DNA of 64,000 nt from Bathynomus jamesi. Taxonomy: Eukaryota; Arthropoda; Malacostraca; Isopoda; Cirolanidae. The position numbers and the translations under genes are program-made. Every line of letters begins with the position of its first letter. Position 1 is the stretch's first letter. Positions 1 through 10,218 of this stretch are shown here, piece after piece. The stretch is taken from positions 55,001 to 119,000 of the forward strand of contig JAJOZX010008802.1 of NCBI GenBank assembly GCA_023014485.1. The letters are read 5' to 3'. The notes under the pieces are model-generated. The model was not told the DNA's origin. It saw only the letters and a list, made by a program, of their open reading frames with translations, and made no database searches.

Positions 1-2101
1 TTGCCTCTCCACGAGGGGGGGACTCGTCCCCGCGGCATAGACAGCCAGATCATCTGCATAGATGGAACAGCGCACCGAGGGCGGAAGAGCTCCCGGTAGC
101 GCAGACATAACTAGGTTGAAGCAGGAGACGCTTAACACACACCCCTGGGGCACCCCCTCCTCCTGAACATACAGGGCAGATAGGGCCGCCCCATTACGGA
201 CGCGGAAAGTGCGACGGCAGAGGAAGTTGCGAAGAAACGTGGGCAAAAAGCCCACAAAACCAAGAGACTTCAAACGGTCCATGACAACTCCCCGACGGGT
301 CGTGTCATAGGCCTTTTGGACGTCAAAAAAGACGGCCAGAACAAGATTCCGGCGGGAAAATGCCTCCCGTACATCATGGCCAAGGAGGAGAAGGGGGTCC
401 AGAGTACCCCGAAATCGACGAAAACCATACTGGGTCGGGGGGCATAACCCAAGCGACTCCAGTGTAAAGGAAAGTCGGACGGCCACCATCTTTTCGAGGA
501 GCTTGCATAAGCAGCTCGTCAAAGCAATAGGCCGATAGCTCGCCACCTCCGCCGGATCCTTCCCCGGCTTAGGTATCGGGACCACAATCGCCTCCCTCCA
601 ACGGGAAGGGAACGACCCCTCAACCCACATCCGGTTGAAAAGATCCAGCAAGAAGTGCAGGGCCATCGGGTGCAGATTCCGAAGAAAGTCATACGGAATG
701 TCATCAGGGCCAGGAGCGGAAGAACGACGGGTTGCCAAGCAGCCCGAAGTTCCCGCATCGGAAAGAGATGGTTATAGGGCTCGTTCCCAGGGGGCGGGAA
801 CGTGACCTCCGATAAAGGGCGATCGCAGCTGAAGGCGAACGGGAAACCGCAGCAAAAGCACCGGCCAGCCGATCAGCCACAGCAGCAGGATCCGAAAGGA
901 AGCCGTCCCCGTCCCGAAGGACAGGGCGACTAGCAGGGACTGGCCTCCCCTCGATACTACGTACCTTCCGCCACACAGCAGCAGAAGGGGTAGATGAGGA
1001 GATGCCGGACACAAAAGCACGCCAAGAGGCCCGACGGGCCAACTTGAGAGTCCGGCGGGCGAAAGCCTTCGCCCGCCGCATCTCAATCAAGTGGCCCGCG
1101 CGCCGGGTGCGGTGGAAGCGGCGCGTTGCCCTCTTCCTCTCGCACACCGCCTGGTGACATGCTGGAGTCCACCACGGGACGCTACGAGTCCGCGGGTTAC
1201 CGGAAGAACGAGGAATACAGTCCTCCGCGACGCCCATCACCACCCGCTCGAAGAACTCCAAGCTCTCATCCACCGAGCCAAAGCTCAATACCGAACGGAC
1301 AATGACGGAACGAGCTCTGAAAGATGGCCAGTCAGCCCGCGCAAGGCACCACCTCGGTCGAGACGAAACGCCCGGCTGCGGACCGACCGGCTCAAGACAG
1401 ACTGGGTAATGATCACTGCCATAAGAGTCCCCCAACACCTTCCACGAAAAATCGAGTAAGGCATCGAGGGACACCAAGGAGAGATCAATACAGGTAAATG
1501 AACCCGTGGGTTCGTGGAAGTAAGTAGGTTCACCGGAATTGAGACACGCAAAGGAAAGTTCCTCCATTAAGGAGAGTAAAATACCAGCAACATTAGTCGA
1601 CCGAACATCTCCCCAAGCCGGGTCGCGACTGTTAAAGTCCCCGAGGAGGAGAAACGGTCGGGGTAGTTGCAGCACCAACTCGCGAACCGCGTCGCGAGAA
1701 GGAGGGTCATGAGGAGGAATATAAACCGAGCAGGCAGTGTACTGGCGATCTAAAAAGAGCCGCACAGCCACAGCCTGCAAGGAAGTGCGAAGAGGCACAC
1801 CACGCGATGGTAACGAATGATGCACGTAAATCGCCGCACCCCGCCGGCGTGTGCGCTCATCCGGGGTGCAAGGGAAACCAACATAGCCAGAGAGACGAGG
1901 GAGTCCCCGCGCAGCCAGGATAGTCTCCTGGAGACAAACACAGGAAGGCCGCTCGCTCTCCAGCAGGGAGGCAAGGTTCTCCCAGTTAGCTAAAAGCCCC
2001 CTACAGTTCCAATGCAAGATGGAACTGTAAGGGGAAGCGGCATTATAAGAGGCAGAGAAAACAGCGAAATAGCCACGGACCAAGCTGAGCAGCAAACTCA
2101 A
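1..2101 (-). pseudogene. ORF2: APE endonuclease and reverse transcriptase, frameshifted, partial
   Basis: The first 400 or so residues form an exonuclease/endonuclease/phosphatase domain. The opening WNCRGL, the LQET block, GDFNSRDPAWG and the SDHYPV end are all visible. Near base 790 the frame breaks and the RT continues in other frames. There PGPDDIPYDF, a YRPIALTSC block, QKAYDT, GVPQGCVLS and the catalytic YADD (about bases 30-60) can be read on the minus strand. The enzyme would nick target DNA and copy the RNA by target-primed reverse transcription. The RT is cut by the window edge just past YADD, so the thumb and C-terminus are unseen. Confidence 0.85.
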
Positions 2102-2333
2102 CGGTCCGTAACCAGGGACGGAATCGGTTTCCCCGACTCACCCAGAACTGGGGGGGTAGGGGCCACCGACTCCGCATCTGCTGCACCCGTAGTAGGACGA
2201 GAAGTGGAGAGTAGAACAGGGAGGTCAGAGGGGGGCTCTCCCGGCGGGGGGAGAGACGACGAGTCGGGCCCAGCCGAAACCCCCAACTCCCCACAAGAGG
2301 GGGACCGGGGGGAACCAGCTGTTCGAGGGCTCG

Positions 2334-4085
2334 TCAAACCAGACAAGCACTGACGGGGGGGAGAGGAAAGGTCGACCACAGTGGGAGAGGTAGATCCAGG
2401 AGAGAGACCCGACCACTCTCAGCAGGAGCCGGAGAGAGAGAGACTCCATGAAGGAGGGCCAGGCCCCTCTCGACCGGGTCTATCATGGGAACAGAGTCAG
2501 TAATCGAGGGTGTCATGGGGGTGTACCTCGACCGACACCCGGACACTGGTCGGGGCACCGGGAGGTGACGCCCCACCAGCGCTCCGTATAGGGGGGGGGG
2601 GGAAGTCCCGAGCGGATCAGGAAACAGCGCGCCGCTTCCCCTCCGCGTTGAAGAAGGGGAAGAAGGGGAAGCAAGGCGAGCAGCAGTCAGGATCGGGTCG
2701 GAAGGACTCCGACTCCGACCACGGCGACGCTTCCTCCTCTCCTTCGGGGCATCCCCCTCCCCACCCGAGAGACGAGTAGGCAAGGATCCAGACCCCAAGG
2801 CCGGAGGGGGAGAAGGGGCACTTGTAGGCAGGGAATCAGATGGGATGTCAGAAAGTGAGGCAGAGGAACAAGAAGGACCCGCGGCGCCAGGAGGACCACC
2901 AACCCCCGGGACTTCCAGGGGGGGCACCACTCCAGTAGACGCCGGGGTAGCACGGGAGGGGCCCGAGGACCCGCCAGGGCCAAGAGCCGCAGCGTAGGAC
3001 AACCCCCGCCGCGGCTCCCGGTCACGGATCTTATCGCGCGCCTCCCGCGCACTAAGGAATTCGGTAGTCCTTAAGGACCGCACCTCAAATTCAAACTTGA
3101 AAACGGGACAGTCCCGAGAAGAGGAAGGGTGGGCCCCCGAACAGTTCGAGCACCGCGGGGGCTTCGTGCACGGGGTAGGGTGCGCAGGCCCACCGCAGCG
3201 GACACATAGCTTACCCTCACGGCGGCACGCAGAGCTAACATGGCCGAACCGGTTGCAGCCAAAGCAGCGAACCGGGTCAGGCACATATGGTCGCACCGAA
3301 AACTCACACGACCGGCGATCACCCATGCCCCAGAACACCTGGGCCGGAGGCACAAGGGAGTCAAAGGTCAGGAGCAGACGAGCGGACGGGGTAAGAGCAC
3401 CATCCCGGCGCGACGAAAAGCGGAAGACCTTCGTTACCCCCTGGGGGGCAAGATCCTCCTGCAACTCGCCAACCGGGATTGACAGCAGACGGGAAGCGAA
3501 AATGGTGCCTTGACAGCTATTCAATTGCGGATGGGGAGTCACAGAAACTCTGCAACCCAAGACATCCTGCAACTGTAGAAGGGACCCAGTCACCCCCGAA
3601 GAACGGGACTTCAAAAGAAGAGACCCATCCCTCAGAGGGCGGATATCATAACGACAGGGAACCCCTATCGTCTTAAGGCGCTGAAACACCCGTTCCGAGT
3701 TGCCCGGAAGGGAGCCAGCGGAAGGGCGGAGAACAAGGAACCTGTCCACCGGACAGAAATTGACAGCAGAGACAGGTCCATGTGTAACGGTAACCGAGAG
3801 TGGGCGAGAGAACAAGGGCCGCGAAGACCCCGCCCTACGGCCACCACGAGTCCGGCCACGAGAGCCAGACACCGCAGAGGACGAGAGGGGGCCATACGGC
3901 TTGAGGGTCAATCCAGCGGAGGCAGAGGCCGCTGAACGACCAGAAGTAGTAGTCTGATCCAAATCCAAGGGCGGGCCAGAGTCGTCAACAAGAGGGGAGT
4001 GAAGTTTAGTAATAGAACCCATAAACAGTATTTTTACAAAAACGGCAGCCTCGGACCCAAGGCGATGCACCAGCCGCCGCTGCAT
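2334..4085 (-). CDS. ORF1: gag-like nucleic-acid-binding protein with three CCHC knuckles
   Basis: An uninterrupted 583-residue ORF. Residues about 110-260 have the RNA-recognition-like layout usual before the knuckles in Jockey/I ORF1 proteins. Three cysteine/histidine knuckles follow at about 274-326: CFGCNRFGHVSSAC, then CVRCGGPAH, then CSNCSGAHP. The C-terminal 220 residues are rich in Pro, Ser and Gly with a basic KERRKRRRGR patch. The family protein coats the element RNA in a ribonucleoprotein. The start at 4085 is the first ATG; translation might instead begin at the MGS methionine 21 residues later. An intact frame beside a broken ORF2 suggests recent insertion or an assembly error in ORF2. 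Confidence 0.8.
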   Translation of the reverse strand: MQRRLVHRLGSEAAVFVKILFMGSITKLHSPLVDDSGPPLDLDQTTTSGRSAASASAGLTLKPYGPLSSSAVSGSRGRTRGGRRAGSSRPLFSRPLSVTVTHGPVSAVNFCPVDRFLVLRPSAGSLPGNSERVFQRLKTIGVPCRYDIRPLRDGSLLLKSRSSGVTGSLLQLQDVLGCRVSVTPHPQLNSCQGTIFASRLLSIPVGELQEDLAPQGVTKVFRFSSRRDGALTPSARLLLTFDSLVPPAQVFWGMGDRRSCEFSVRPYVPDPVRCFGCNRFGHVSSACRREGKLCVRCGGPAHPTPCTKPPRCSNCSGAHPSSSRDCPVFKFEFEVRSLRTTEFLSAREARDKIRDREPRRGLSYAAALGPGGSSGPSRATPASTGVVPPLEVPGVGGPPGAAGPSCSSASLSDIPSDSLPTSAPSPPPALGSGSLPTRLSGGEGDAPKERRKRRRGRSRSPSDPILTAARLASPSSPSSTRRGSGALFPDPLGTSPPPLYGALVGRHLPVPRPVSGCRSRYTPMTPSITDSVPMIDPVERGLALLHGVSLSPAPAESGRVSLLDLPLPLWSTFPLPPVSACLV

Positions 4086-4545
4086 CCTTCAAAGCGCAGG
4101 CCCAACGTCCCGGGTAGCCCGCCCCCCAACCTAACTGTCGTTTTAAAAACAGCAGATTGGCACTACGGAGATTTGTCCGTTAAGGGCCAAGCAAAGACCC
4201 AATCCAGACGCAGCAGCGGTCCGGGCGCCCACCGTCCCCGGAGCACGGCTCAGCCACGGAGCGATGCCCCCCGGCGGGTGCACCTGATGACCCCAAGACT
4301 GCAAATACAAACAGAGGGGGGGGGGATACTACGATTGACAGAGGCACAGGACCGAGTCAAGACAAAGAAATTCCGGGAGAGACGGAAAAAAAGGGGGAGC
4401 AAAAAGAAAAAGGGGGGGAAAAAAAAAAAAAAAAACGCAACTAGGTAACTCTTCGCCCACACCCCGCGAGGAGTTGAGGAAACCTCAACAACCCACGAGG
4501 TGTACGAGCCCCCTCGGCCCGGCAAGCCGGAGTACCTAATCGAGG

Positions 4546-4548
4546 GGG

Positions 4549-4616
<68 letters not shown>
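4546..4616. repeat. (TA)n array between two retroelements
   Basis: About 70 bases of pure TA. It separates the 5' end of the I/Jockey element from the 5' end of the short retroposon at 4617, so both 5' ends abut the same microsatellite. Confidence 0.97.
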
Positions 4617-4619
<3 letters not shown>

Positions 4620-4893
4620 CGCAAGGGGGTTCTAAGCTCGTGCTCTTGAGTGCTCTTTGTGCTCGTTTGTACGTGCTTGTTCCTGGAGGTTTCACGTGCG
4701 CCCTCCCGGCCCTAGCACCCAAGAATGATGGGGCTCGACCCTGCAGTCCTTGGTCTTTTTCCACTTCGACTGTCCCCTCCACCCTTTCTTTTTCCGTCTT
4801 TCCTCTCACTTTTTCTTTGTTTTTCCGCTGAGATATGCCCTTTAAATAGAGGCGAATCGGTTCTTCCGAACTTAAAAAAAAAAATAATAAAAA
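4617..4893 (+). mobile_element. Short retroposon inserted in (TA)n, copy 1
   Basis: This unit starts with CCCCGCAAGGGGGTTC, which can form a hairpin, and ends in an A-rich tail after GGTTCTTCCGAACTT. TA repeats lie on both sides. Copies at 8300-8588 and 50211-50507 (both minus) share the same first and last bases, so this is a full-length unit of about 280 bases and not a random 5' truncation. A poly(A) tail and no convincing ORF suggest a SINE or other non-autonomous LINE passenger. I see no clear tRNA A/B-box pair; GGGCTCGACCC is at best a weak B box. Confidence 0.75.
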
Positions 4894-4933
<40 letters not shown>

Positions 4934-4950
4934 CACACTGTATATATACG

Positions 4951-4998
<48 letters not shown>
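4894..4998. repeat. (TA)n array, interrupted
   Basis: About 100 bases of TA dinucleotides broken by CACTG and CGA. It follows the A-tail of the short retroposon and leads into the tRNA-like repeat block. Confidence 0.95.
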
Positions 4999-4999
<1 letters not shown>

Positions 5000-5102
5000 T
5001 TTAACTGCAAACACGCAGTATAATTAATGTAAAGAACGACGCTTGTATAGGAGAATATTCCGCGCAAGATGAGGAGAGAGAACGAAACATGAAAAAAATG
5101 AG

Positions 5103-5176
5103 GTAACCACCCAGGAATCGAACCCGGGATCTTCCGATTGCCGGTCAGATATGATAACCATTACACCATGGGCCTC
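5103..5176 (-). tRNA. tRNA-like sequence, probable pseudogene (unit 1)
   Basis: Read on the minus strand it has a D-arm-like GGTGTAATGGTTATCA, an anticodon stem TCTGA/TCGGA around the loop CCGGCAA, and a T arm with loop TTCGATT. The body resembles arginine tRNAs. The loop would place GGC as anticodon, but base 33 is C instead of the invariant U. The seven-base acceptor arms do not pair well. It is therefore likely a tRNA-derived repeat with intact internal promoter boxes, not a working tRNA. Confidence 0.5.
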
Positions 5177-5361
5177 ACTCGAACAAATGCCGTAATTCTC
5201 CTACATACGCGCAGAAACTAATGCCCAAGGGGCATCTCCCGCATGCCGTACATTATATACATTTTAACTGCAAACACGCAGTATAATTAACGTAAAGAAC
5301 GACGCTTGTATGGAGAATATTCCACGCAAGATGAGGAGAACGAAACAAATGAAAAAATGAG

Positions 5362-5434
5362 GTAACCACCCGGGAATCGAACCGGGATTTCCGATTGCCG
5401 GTCAGATATGATAACCATTACACCATGGGCCTCA
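5362..5434 (-). tRNA. tRNA-like sequence, probable pseudogene (unit 2)
   Basis: Second copy of the tRNA-like gene, one repeat unit downstream of the first. The anticodon arm with loop CCGGCAA is unchanged. The T arm has lost a base or two (ACCGGGATTTCC on the plus strand). The decay argues against function as a tRNA. Confidence 0.45.
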
Positions 5435-5687
5435 CTCGAACAAATGCCGTAATTCTCCTACATACGCGCAGAAACCAATGCCCAAGGGGGCACCTCCCGC
5501 ATGCCGTACATTATATACATTTTAACTGCAAACACGCAGTATAATTAACGTAAAGAACGACGCTTGTATAGGAGAATATTCCGCGCAAGATGAGGAGAGA
5601 GAACGAAACAAATGAAAAAAATGAATATTCTCCTACACAAGCGTCGTTCTTACGTTAATTATACTGCGTGTTTGCAGTTAAAATGTA

Positions 5688-6672
5688 AAGGGTGATCCAG
5701 AGAAATGGGACCCAAAAGAAACCCCTGTAACTCTTAAAGTATAAGTCCTTTTATAAAAATCATACGCATCATTCGAAAGAGGATAGTTACAAGTTTGTAC
5801 AGGATTGTATAGGTTTTGACAATACAAGACAAGATAAGATACAAAACAAAATAAAAGTGTTAGTTAAAACTAAACCCTTCAAGATGACTGCATGGACTGT
5901 GGAACAGCTGCGTTTCATAACTGAGCAATATTATGAGCATGGAAGAAATGTAGTTTCAGCTCAAAGATCTTTCAGACAAATTTTCAGATGTCAAAATCAC
6001 CTTCTAAGAAAGTAATCCGTCGGTGTGTCAGAAATTTTACCCTAGCAGCATTGGAAAAAGAAAACCAACTGGAAGAGTGCGCACAGCAAGAATAGACGAG
6101 ATCATTAACAGAACTCATGAAATTGTACAGGATAATCCTAACATAAGCATCAGACGTGCTTCTCAGCTGTTAGGAGTTGGATATGGAACAACACACCGTA
6201 TATTCAAGCAAAACTTAATGCTCTTTCCATATAAAATTCAAACAGTGCAACAACTAAACGATGGAGATTTCGCACGAAGACGACAATTCTGTCAATGGAT
6301 CCAACAGAAGGTAAATGACACCACCAATTTCTGACACACCGACGGATTACTTTCTTAGAAGGAGATTTTGACATCTGAAAAATTTGTCTTGAAAGATCTT
6401 GAGCTGAAACTACACTTCTTCCATGCTCATAATATTGCTCAGTTATGAAACGCAGCTGTTCCACAGTCCATGCAGTCATCTTGAAGGGTTAGTTTTAACT
6501 AACACTTTTATATGTTTTGTATCTTATCTTGTCTTGTATTGTCAAAACCTATACAATCCTGTACAAACTTGTAACTATCCTCTTTCGAATGAGCGTATGA
6601 TTTTTATAAAAGGACTTATACTTTAAGAGTTACAGGGGTTTCTTTTGGGTCCCATTTCTCTGGATCACCCTT
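5688..6672. mobile_element. Fold-back Tc1/mariner-type element with ~340-base inverted arms
   Basis: Ends are AAGGGTGATCCAG and its complement, flanked by TA on both sides, as expected of IS630/Tc1/mariner insertions. The left arm (5688 to about 6035) is repeated in reverse at about 6327-6672. It includes the start of a transposase-like frame (ATG at 5884, MTAWTVEQLRF). About 290 bases of single-copy centre hold another part of the transposase. It sits inside the inverted tRNA-repeat block at 4999-6900. It cannot be autonomous. Confidence 0.85.
6023..6334 (+). pseudogene. Mariner-type transposase N-terminal fragment
   Basis: A readable frame with KRKPTGRVRTARIDEIIN, then RRASQLLGVGYGTTHRIFK, which has the form of a second helix-turn-helix of a paired-like DNA-binding domain. 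It ends in ARRRQFCQWIQQK, the usual lead-in to the catalytic domain. No DDE/DDD residues follow: the frame runs into the inverted right arm. The MTAWTVEQLRF start lies upstream in the left arm and is separated by a frame break. Confidence 0.7.
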
Positions 6673-6674
6673 TA

Positions 6675-6900
6675 TATAATGTACGGCATGCGAGGGGTGC
6701 CCCTTGGGGCATTGGTTCTGCGCGTATGTAGGAGAATTACGGCATTTGATGGAGTGAGGCCCATGGTGTAATGGTTATCATATCTGACCGGCAATCGGAA
6801 GATCCGGTTCGATTCCCGGGTGGTTCTCATTTTTTCATTTGTTTCGTTCTCTCCTCATCTTGCGCGGAATATTCTCCTATACAAGCGTCGTTCTTTACGT
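6675..6900. repeat. Inverted half of the tRNA-like repeat unit
   Basis: This stretch is the reverse complement of the unit in 4999-5625: GTACGGCATGC, GCGCGTATGTAGGAGAATTAC, a plus-strand tRNA-like gene, then TTCTCTCCTCATCTTGCGCGG. The whole 5-6.9 kb region is a large inverted repeat with a mariner near its centre. Confidence 0.8.
6756..6828 (+). tRNA. tRNA-like sequence, probable pseudogene (inverted unit)
   Basis: Plus-strand copy with the same D arm and anticodon arm (TCTGA, CCGGCAA, TCGGA) and the T-loop GGTTCGATTCC. One or two bases are missing before the T arm relative to unit 1. Confidence 0.45.
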
Positions 6901-6959
<59 letters not shown>

Positions 6960-6975
6960 TGTGTCTGTGTGTGTA
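6901..6975. repeat. (TA)n(TG)n microsatellite
   Basis: A short TA run, then about 60 bases of TG with two interruptions. Confidence 0.95.
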
Positions 6976-7020
6976 GCATAAAAAACAAGAAGTTCTAATA
7001 GAAAATGGGATATTCGTTAT

Positions 7021-7334
7021 AAACCCCTTTAATTAATTAAGGAAGACTTATTTAGTTGAATAATTGGAGGTCTGTATTATTTATTATTACAGATTTCTAA
7101 TAAAACCTTAACAAGATCCTGTATTTATTATTATTGTTATATATATATATATATATTATATATATATATATATATATAAGCTCAGATGGGTTTGAGAGGT
7201 TTGGGTGGGTGAAGGAGGGGAGATGACCGTGTGTTACTATAAAGGTCATGCAAATTTTACCGACCGCTTTGTTCAGTCATTTGCGGTGAAAGAGATGGTT
7301 TTTAGTCGTTCAAAACTGTCCCTTTGTTTTTATG

Positions 7335-7365
<31 letters not shown>

Positions 7366-8238
7366 AAATATATTGTCTTTGGCTGGACCTATGTTTTTGT
7401 TGCACTATCTAAAAACGAATTTATTCCTTTCACACTATTTTCACTCACACAAACGTCGTTATACACTTTAATTAATTAATAATAACAAAATGGGCGAAAT
7501 ACTTTAGCGCTTCACTCCTCGTGACGTCTCAGACTCATTGTCCTCCATCCAGACTGGCTTTGGATCATTATAATCTCTCGTTCAAATGATTTCGTGATGA
7601 TAGTTTATATGATCAACAAAGAATAAATTCAAATGATTTCGTGATGATCGTTTATATGATCAACAAAGAATAAATTTGTGCCATTTCGTTTGGGCCAATA
7701 CACGTTAAAATCATTTGATATAAAAAACATAGAGTTGTCGTGAAGCTAAAACTGTCGCCACGTACCATCTCAACTACTTTTCCATTCTGATTACATTTTT
7801 ATACACTTTCCTTTTTTCTCCGTGAGCTTAAGTGTATTAAGGCCACCTTTGGTACACCTTTTATACGCTTCACTATCTTAAAAAATAAATAATTAAAATG
7901 TAAAGTTTAAATTAAAATGAATATTTTAATTCAAATTAAGTACCTGACGGGCGTAACCTGGGATAAGGTCGTGAGAATACACGTGTTTAAGGGCATCCAA
8001 GATTTCTGTACCCCCCATATCTGCATCCATCGATTTCTGCAAACGAAGAGCTGCTGCCAAAGTATTTTTTGTGTACCGTTCGCTCGAACTGTTAATAATA
8101 AACAATAATTAATTCATTAAGAAATGACTCAAGAATCTTCAGTTTCCTGTTCTTATATACAGGGGGGTCCATAAAATATCCATTATTTAGTGGTTAATCT
8201 TAAACCAAGAAATTATATTTTCCACACACACACACACA
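7021..8238. other. AT-rich DNA without recognised genes
   Basis: I see no supported gene here. It contains (TA)n at 7139-7178 and 7335-7361 and a 49-base tandem duplication at about 7582-7676 (the unit includes GATTTCGTGATGATAG/CGTTTATATG). ORFs in this stretch are short and lack motifs. Confidence 0.6.
7582..7676. repeat. Tandem duplication, two ~49-base copies
   Basis: AAATGATTTCGTGATGAT followed by GTTTATATGATCAACAAAG occurs twice head to tail with one visible substitution, so the duplication is recent. Confidence 0.9.
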
Positions 8239-8240
8239 GT

Positions 8241-8275
<35 letters not shown>

Positions 8276-8299
8276 TATATATATATTATATATATATAT
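8239..8299. repeat. (TA)n array
   Basis: A (CA)n stub then TA dinucleotides, running directly into the poly(T) (tail side) of the retroposon copy that follows. Confidence 0.95.
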
Positions 8300-8586
8300 T
8301 TTTTTTTTTTTTTTTTTTTAGTTCAGGAAGAACCGATTCGCCTCTATTTAAAGGGCATATCTCAGCGGAAAAACAAAGAAAAAGTGAGAGGAAAGACAGA
8401 GGAAAAAGAAAGGGTGGAGGGGACAGTCGAAGTGGAAAAAGACCAAGGATGACAAGGACTGCAAGGTCGAGCCCCATCATCCTTGGGTGCTAGGGCCGGG
8501 AGGGCGCACGTGAAATCTCCAGGAACAAGCACGTACAAACGAGCACAAAGAGCACTCAGAGCACGAGCTTAGAACCCCCTTGCGGG

Positions 8587-8588
<2 letters not shown>
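8300..8588 (-). mobile_element. Short retroposon inserted in (TA)n, copy 2
   Basis: Minus-strand copy of the unit at 4617-4893. The poly(A) tail is read as poly(T) at 8299-8319 and the 5' end is the CCCGCAAGGGGGTTC block at 8574-8588. TA repeats lie on both sides. Differences from copy 1 are scattered, including an ATGACAAGGACT segment shared with copy 3. Confidence 0.75.

Positions 8589-8649
<61 letters not shown>
8589..8649. repeat. (TA)n array between retroposon and hAT MITE
   Basis: About 60 bases of TA. It abuts the 5' end of the short retroposon on one side and the terminal repeat of a hAT-like MITE on the other. Confidence 0.95.
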
Positions 8650-8652
<3 letters not shown>

Positions 8653-9118
8653 TGATGGGACGATTGTCATATTTCATACAATCGCTGTTGCGATTGTCAG
8701 AATTTGAAAATCGCGCGATTGCGATGTTTTAGCTTTAGCCTCACATAACGCTCATTTATGCTTTAAATATACCTAAACGCGTTACCTACCATAGGGTTAG
8801 CTTGATTTTTTAACATTCCAATTTTACATAGAGCAAATAAAGAGGTGTACTTATTGTTATTATTAAACCAATTTTTTATTCTGTTTTCAACTAATTCGCA
8901 ACCCGTTTTCATTTCTGTTTTTGACTTATTTATTATTTATTTATTATTCCGTATTGTTGTTAGCTAAACTTTCCTTTAAGTACGCATGAAAGAGCAGCTT
9001 TCATAGCAACTTTTGTAGAGATTTAAATCTTTTGTTCACAATCGCAACAATCGCACTCATTAAATGCGATTGTAAAAAATTTGCGATTGTATCGCGATTG
9101 CGATGCATCGTCCCATCA

Positions 9119-9121
<3 letters not shown>
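8650..9121. mobile_element. hAT-like MITE, 472 bases
   Basis: Terminal inverted repeats TAGTGATGGGACGAT and ATCGTCCCATCACTA. Subterminal regions are filled with repeated GCGATTG motifs, probable transposase-binding clusters. (TA)n on both sides hides the 8-base target duplication. There is no coding capacity. Confidence 0.8.

Positions 9122-9191
<70 letters not shown>
9122..9191. repeat. (TA)n array
   Basis: About 70 bases of TA following the MITE. The MITE therefore sits inside a once-continuous TA array. Confidence 0.95.
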
Positions 9192-9194
<3 letters not shown>

Positions 9195-9924
9195 AGACGA
9201 TCATCATCGACCTCGTATTTGATTCCTTTGAAATTTGGTGACAACCTTAATTATGGACAAGTCGTTTTTACAATAATAACATGCTCGTGGTGGCAATATA
9301 TTTTCGTTAGGGAGTACCACCCTTATCTATAGCACTACACGTGTGTCCATTCAAAGGACATATCAAGAGTATTTCAGCAAACACTGTCCATGGCCTGAAA
9401 AAAGATTTAGACGTAAAGAAGGTGGTTCTCCAAAATTTCAGTAATGTTAAATTCACTTTCATTCGCAAGGAATCTTCTCCAGAAATGAAAAATTTGCCAT
9501 CCAGCTATTATTAAACAATAAGAATTCTAATAATTCCTCGTGTACACGCAGTTTATATTGAAACACGGCTATTGTACAGAAAAATGTAATTTTAAAATCA
9601 CTGATCAACGTGCTCTGTGATAAACTGAAACCTACGTTTGCTATTATATTTACAGTAATCATTAGAAAATCAGCAGGCAAGTCAAGTCATGAAGTCATTG
9701 AACAGTTTAGGAATATTTTAAGTCTGATCAACTGTACGCCATTCCTCACTAGTTTTATTTTTCACTCCAAATATACAAAAGAACAACCAATCCGTTTGTT
9801 ACTACCATAAAAAGTGAAACTCGGAAACCACTTCACTTCAGGTATCGAGGATGGAATGAATCTGGAGTATGCTTATACTAAAACTGTGCTTATTCGTTTC
9901 ATTCATCTTATTAAAAGTAAAATG
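9192..9924. other. No recognised feature
   Basis: AT-rich sequence in the presumed intron or flank of the host gene. The short ORFs show no family motif. The next VWA exon of the host gene was looked for here on the minus strand and not seen. Confidence 0.5.
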
Positions 9925-10218
9925 CAGGAATACCTCGAAATTCGTCGTTAATTCGTTCCGGAGTAACACGAGGAAATACGAGGTAGATTATAACATGCTT
10001 CAATGAGAAACATTTTACTGTATTTTACTCGTTTTTCGGCAAAATATAATAATATATTGCGTTGGTAAACAGTTGAATTTCGTCAATTTCGATCGTTTTT
10101 TTTTTCACATTTTTTCAAAAAACGACGAATCTGCAAATATGGACGACGGATTGCGAAACTATAGGTAGTGAAAGATTGACGACGAATCTGCGAAACGACG
10201 AATTTTGAGGTATTCCTG
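9925..10218. mobile_element. MITE with ~24-base imperfect terminal inverted repeats
   Basis: The left end CAGGAATACCTCGAAATTCG matches the complement of the right end CGAATTTTGAGGTATTCCTG with one mismatch. The interior repeats GACGAATCTGC and ACGACGAA motifs. I cannot find a convincing target duplication, so the superfamily is open. Confidence 0.65.

Larger units (their letters stand above)
1..4545 (-). mobile_element. I/Jockey-superfamily non-LTR retrotransposon, cut by window edge
   Basis: Two minus-strand ORFs in LINE order: a gag-like ORF1 with zinc knuckles (4085-2334) and an endonuclease-reverse transcriptase ORF2 (2101-1). The 5' leader runs from 4545 to 4086. It begins directly at a (TA)n array with a C-run, and is followed by T-, C- and G-rich stretches. 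The ORF1 to ORF2 gap is about 230 bases. The 3' part of ORF2, the 3' UTR and the tail lie before base 1. GC content is clearly higher than in the surrounding AT-rich DNA, which fits a recent insertion. Clade assignment (I or Jockey) is by motif style only. Confidence 0.85.
4999..5687. repeat. Tandem array of a ~260-base unit carrying tRNA-like genes
   Basis: The motif TTTTAACTGCAAACACGCAG recurs at 4999, 5262 and about 5520, giving unit lengths of about 263 and 258. Each full unit contains the motif, a GAGGAGA-rich stretch, a minus-strand tRNA-like gene, AATTCTCCTACATACGCGCAG and GCATGCCGTACATTATATAC. The third unit stops near 5625, where the sequence turns into an inverted copy of its own start (5625-5684). 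A mariner then interrupts it, and the inverted half resumes at 6675-6900. This is a tandem plus inverted arrangement, not a simple tandem. Confidence 0.85.

Noticed and set aside
1091..3957. Plus-strand ORFs in the I/Jockey element
   Set aside because: They mirror the GC-rich minus-strand ORF1 and ORF2 and carry no domain motifs of their own.
4441..5027. Open frames rich in IYIYIYI on both strands at TA arrays
   Set aside because: They are translations of (TA)n microsatellites. The same applies to similar frames at 9.0, 12.1, 15.4, 34.9, 50.5, 52.2 and 53.8 kb.
5103..6828. Functional tRNA genes for alanine (GGC) or arginine
   Set aside because: Base 33 is C, acceptor arms do not pair, and copies are embedded in repeat units with indels. 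Kept only as tRNA-like sequences.
7582..7676. CRISPR-like or regulatory direct repeat
   Set aside because: Only two adjacent copies without spacers in eukaryotic DNA: a simple tandem duplication.
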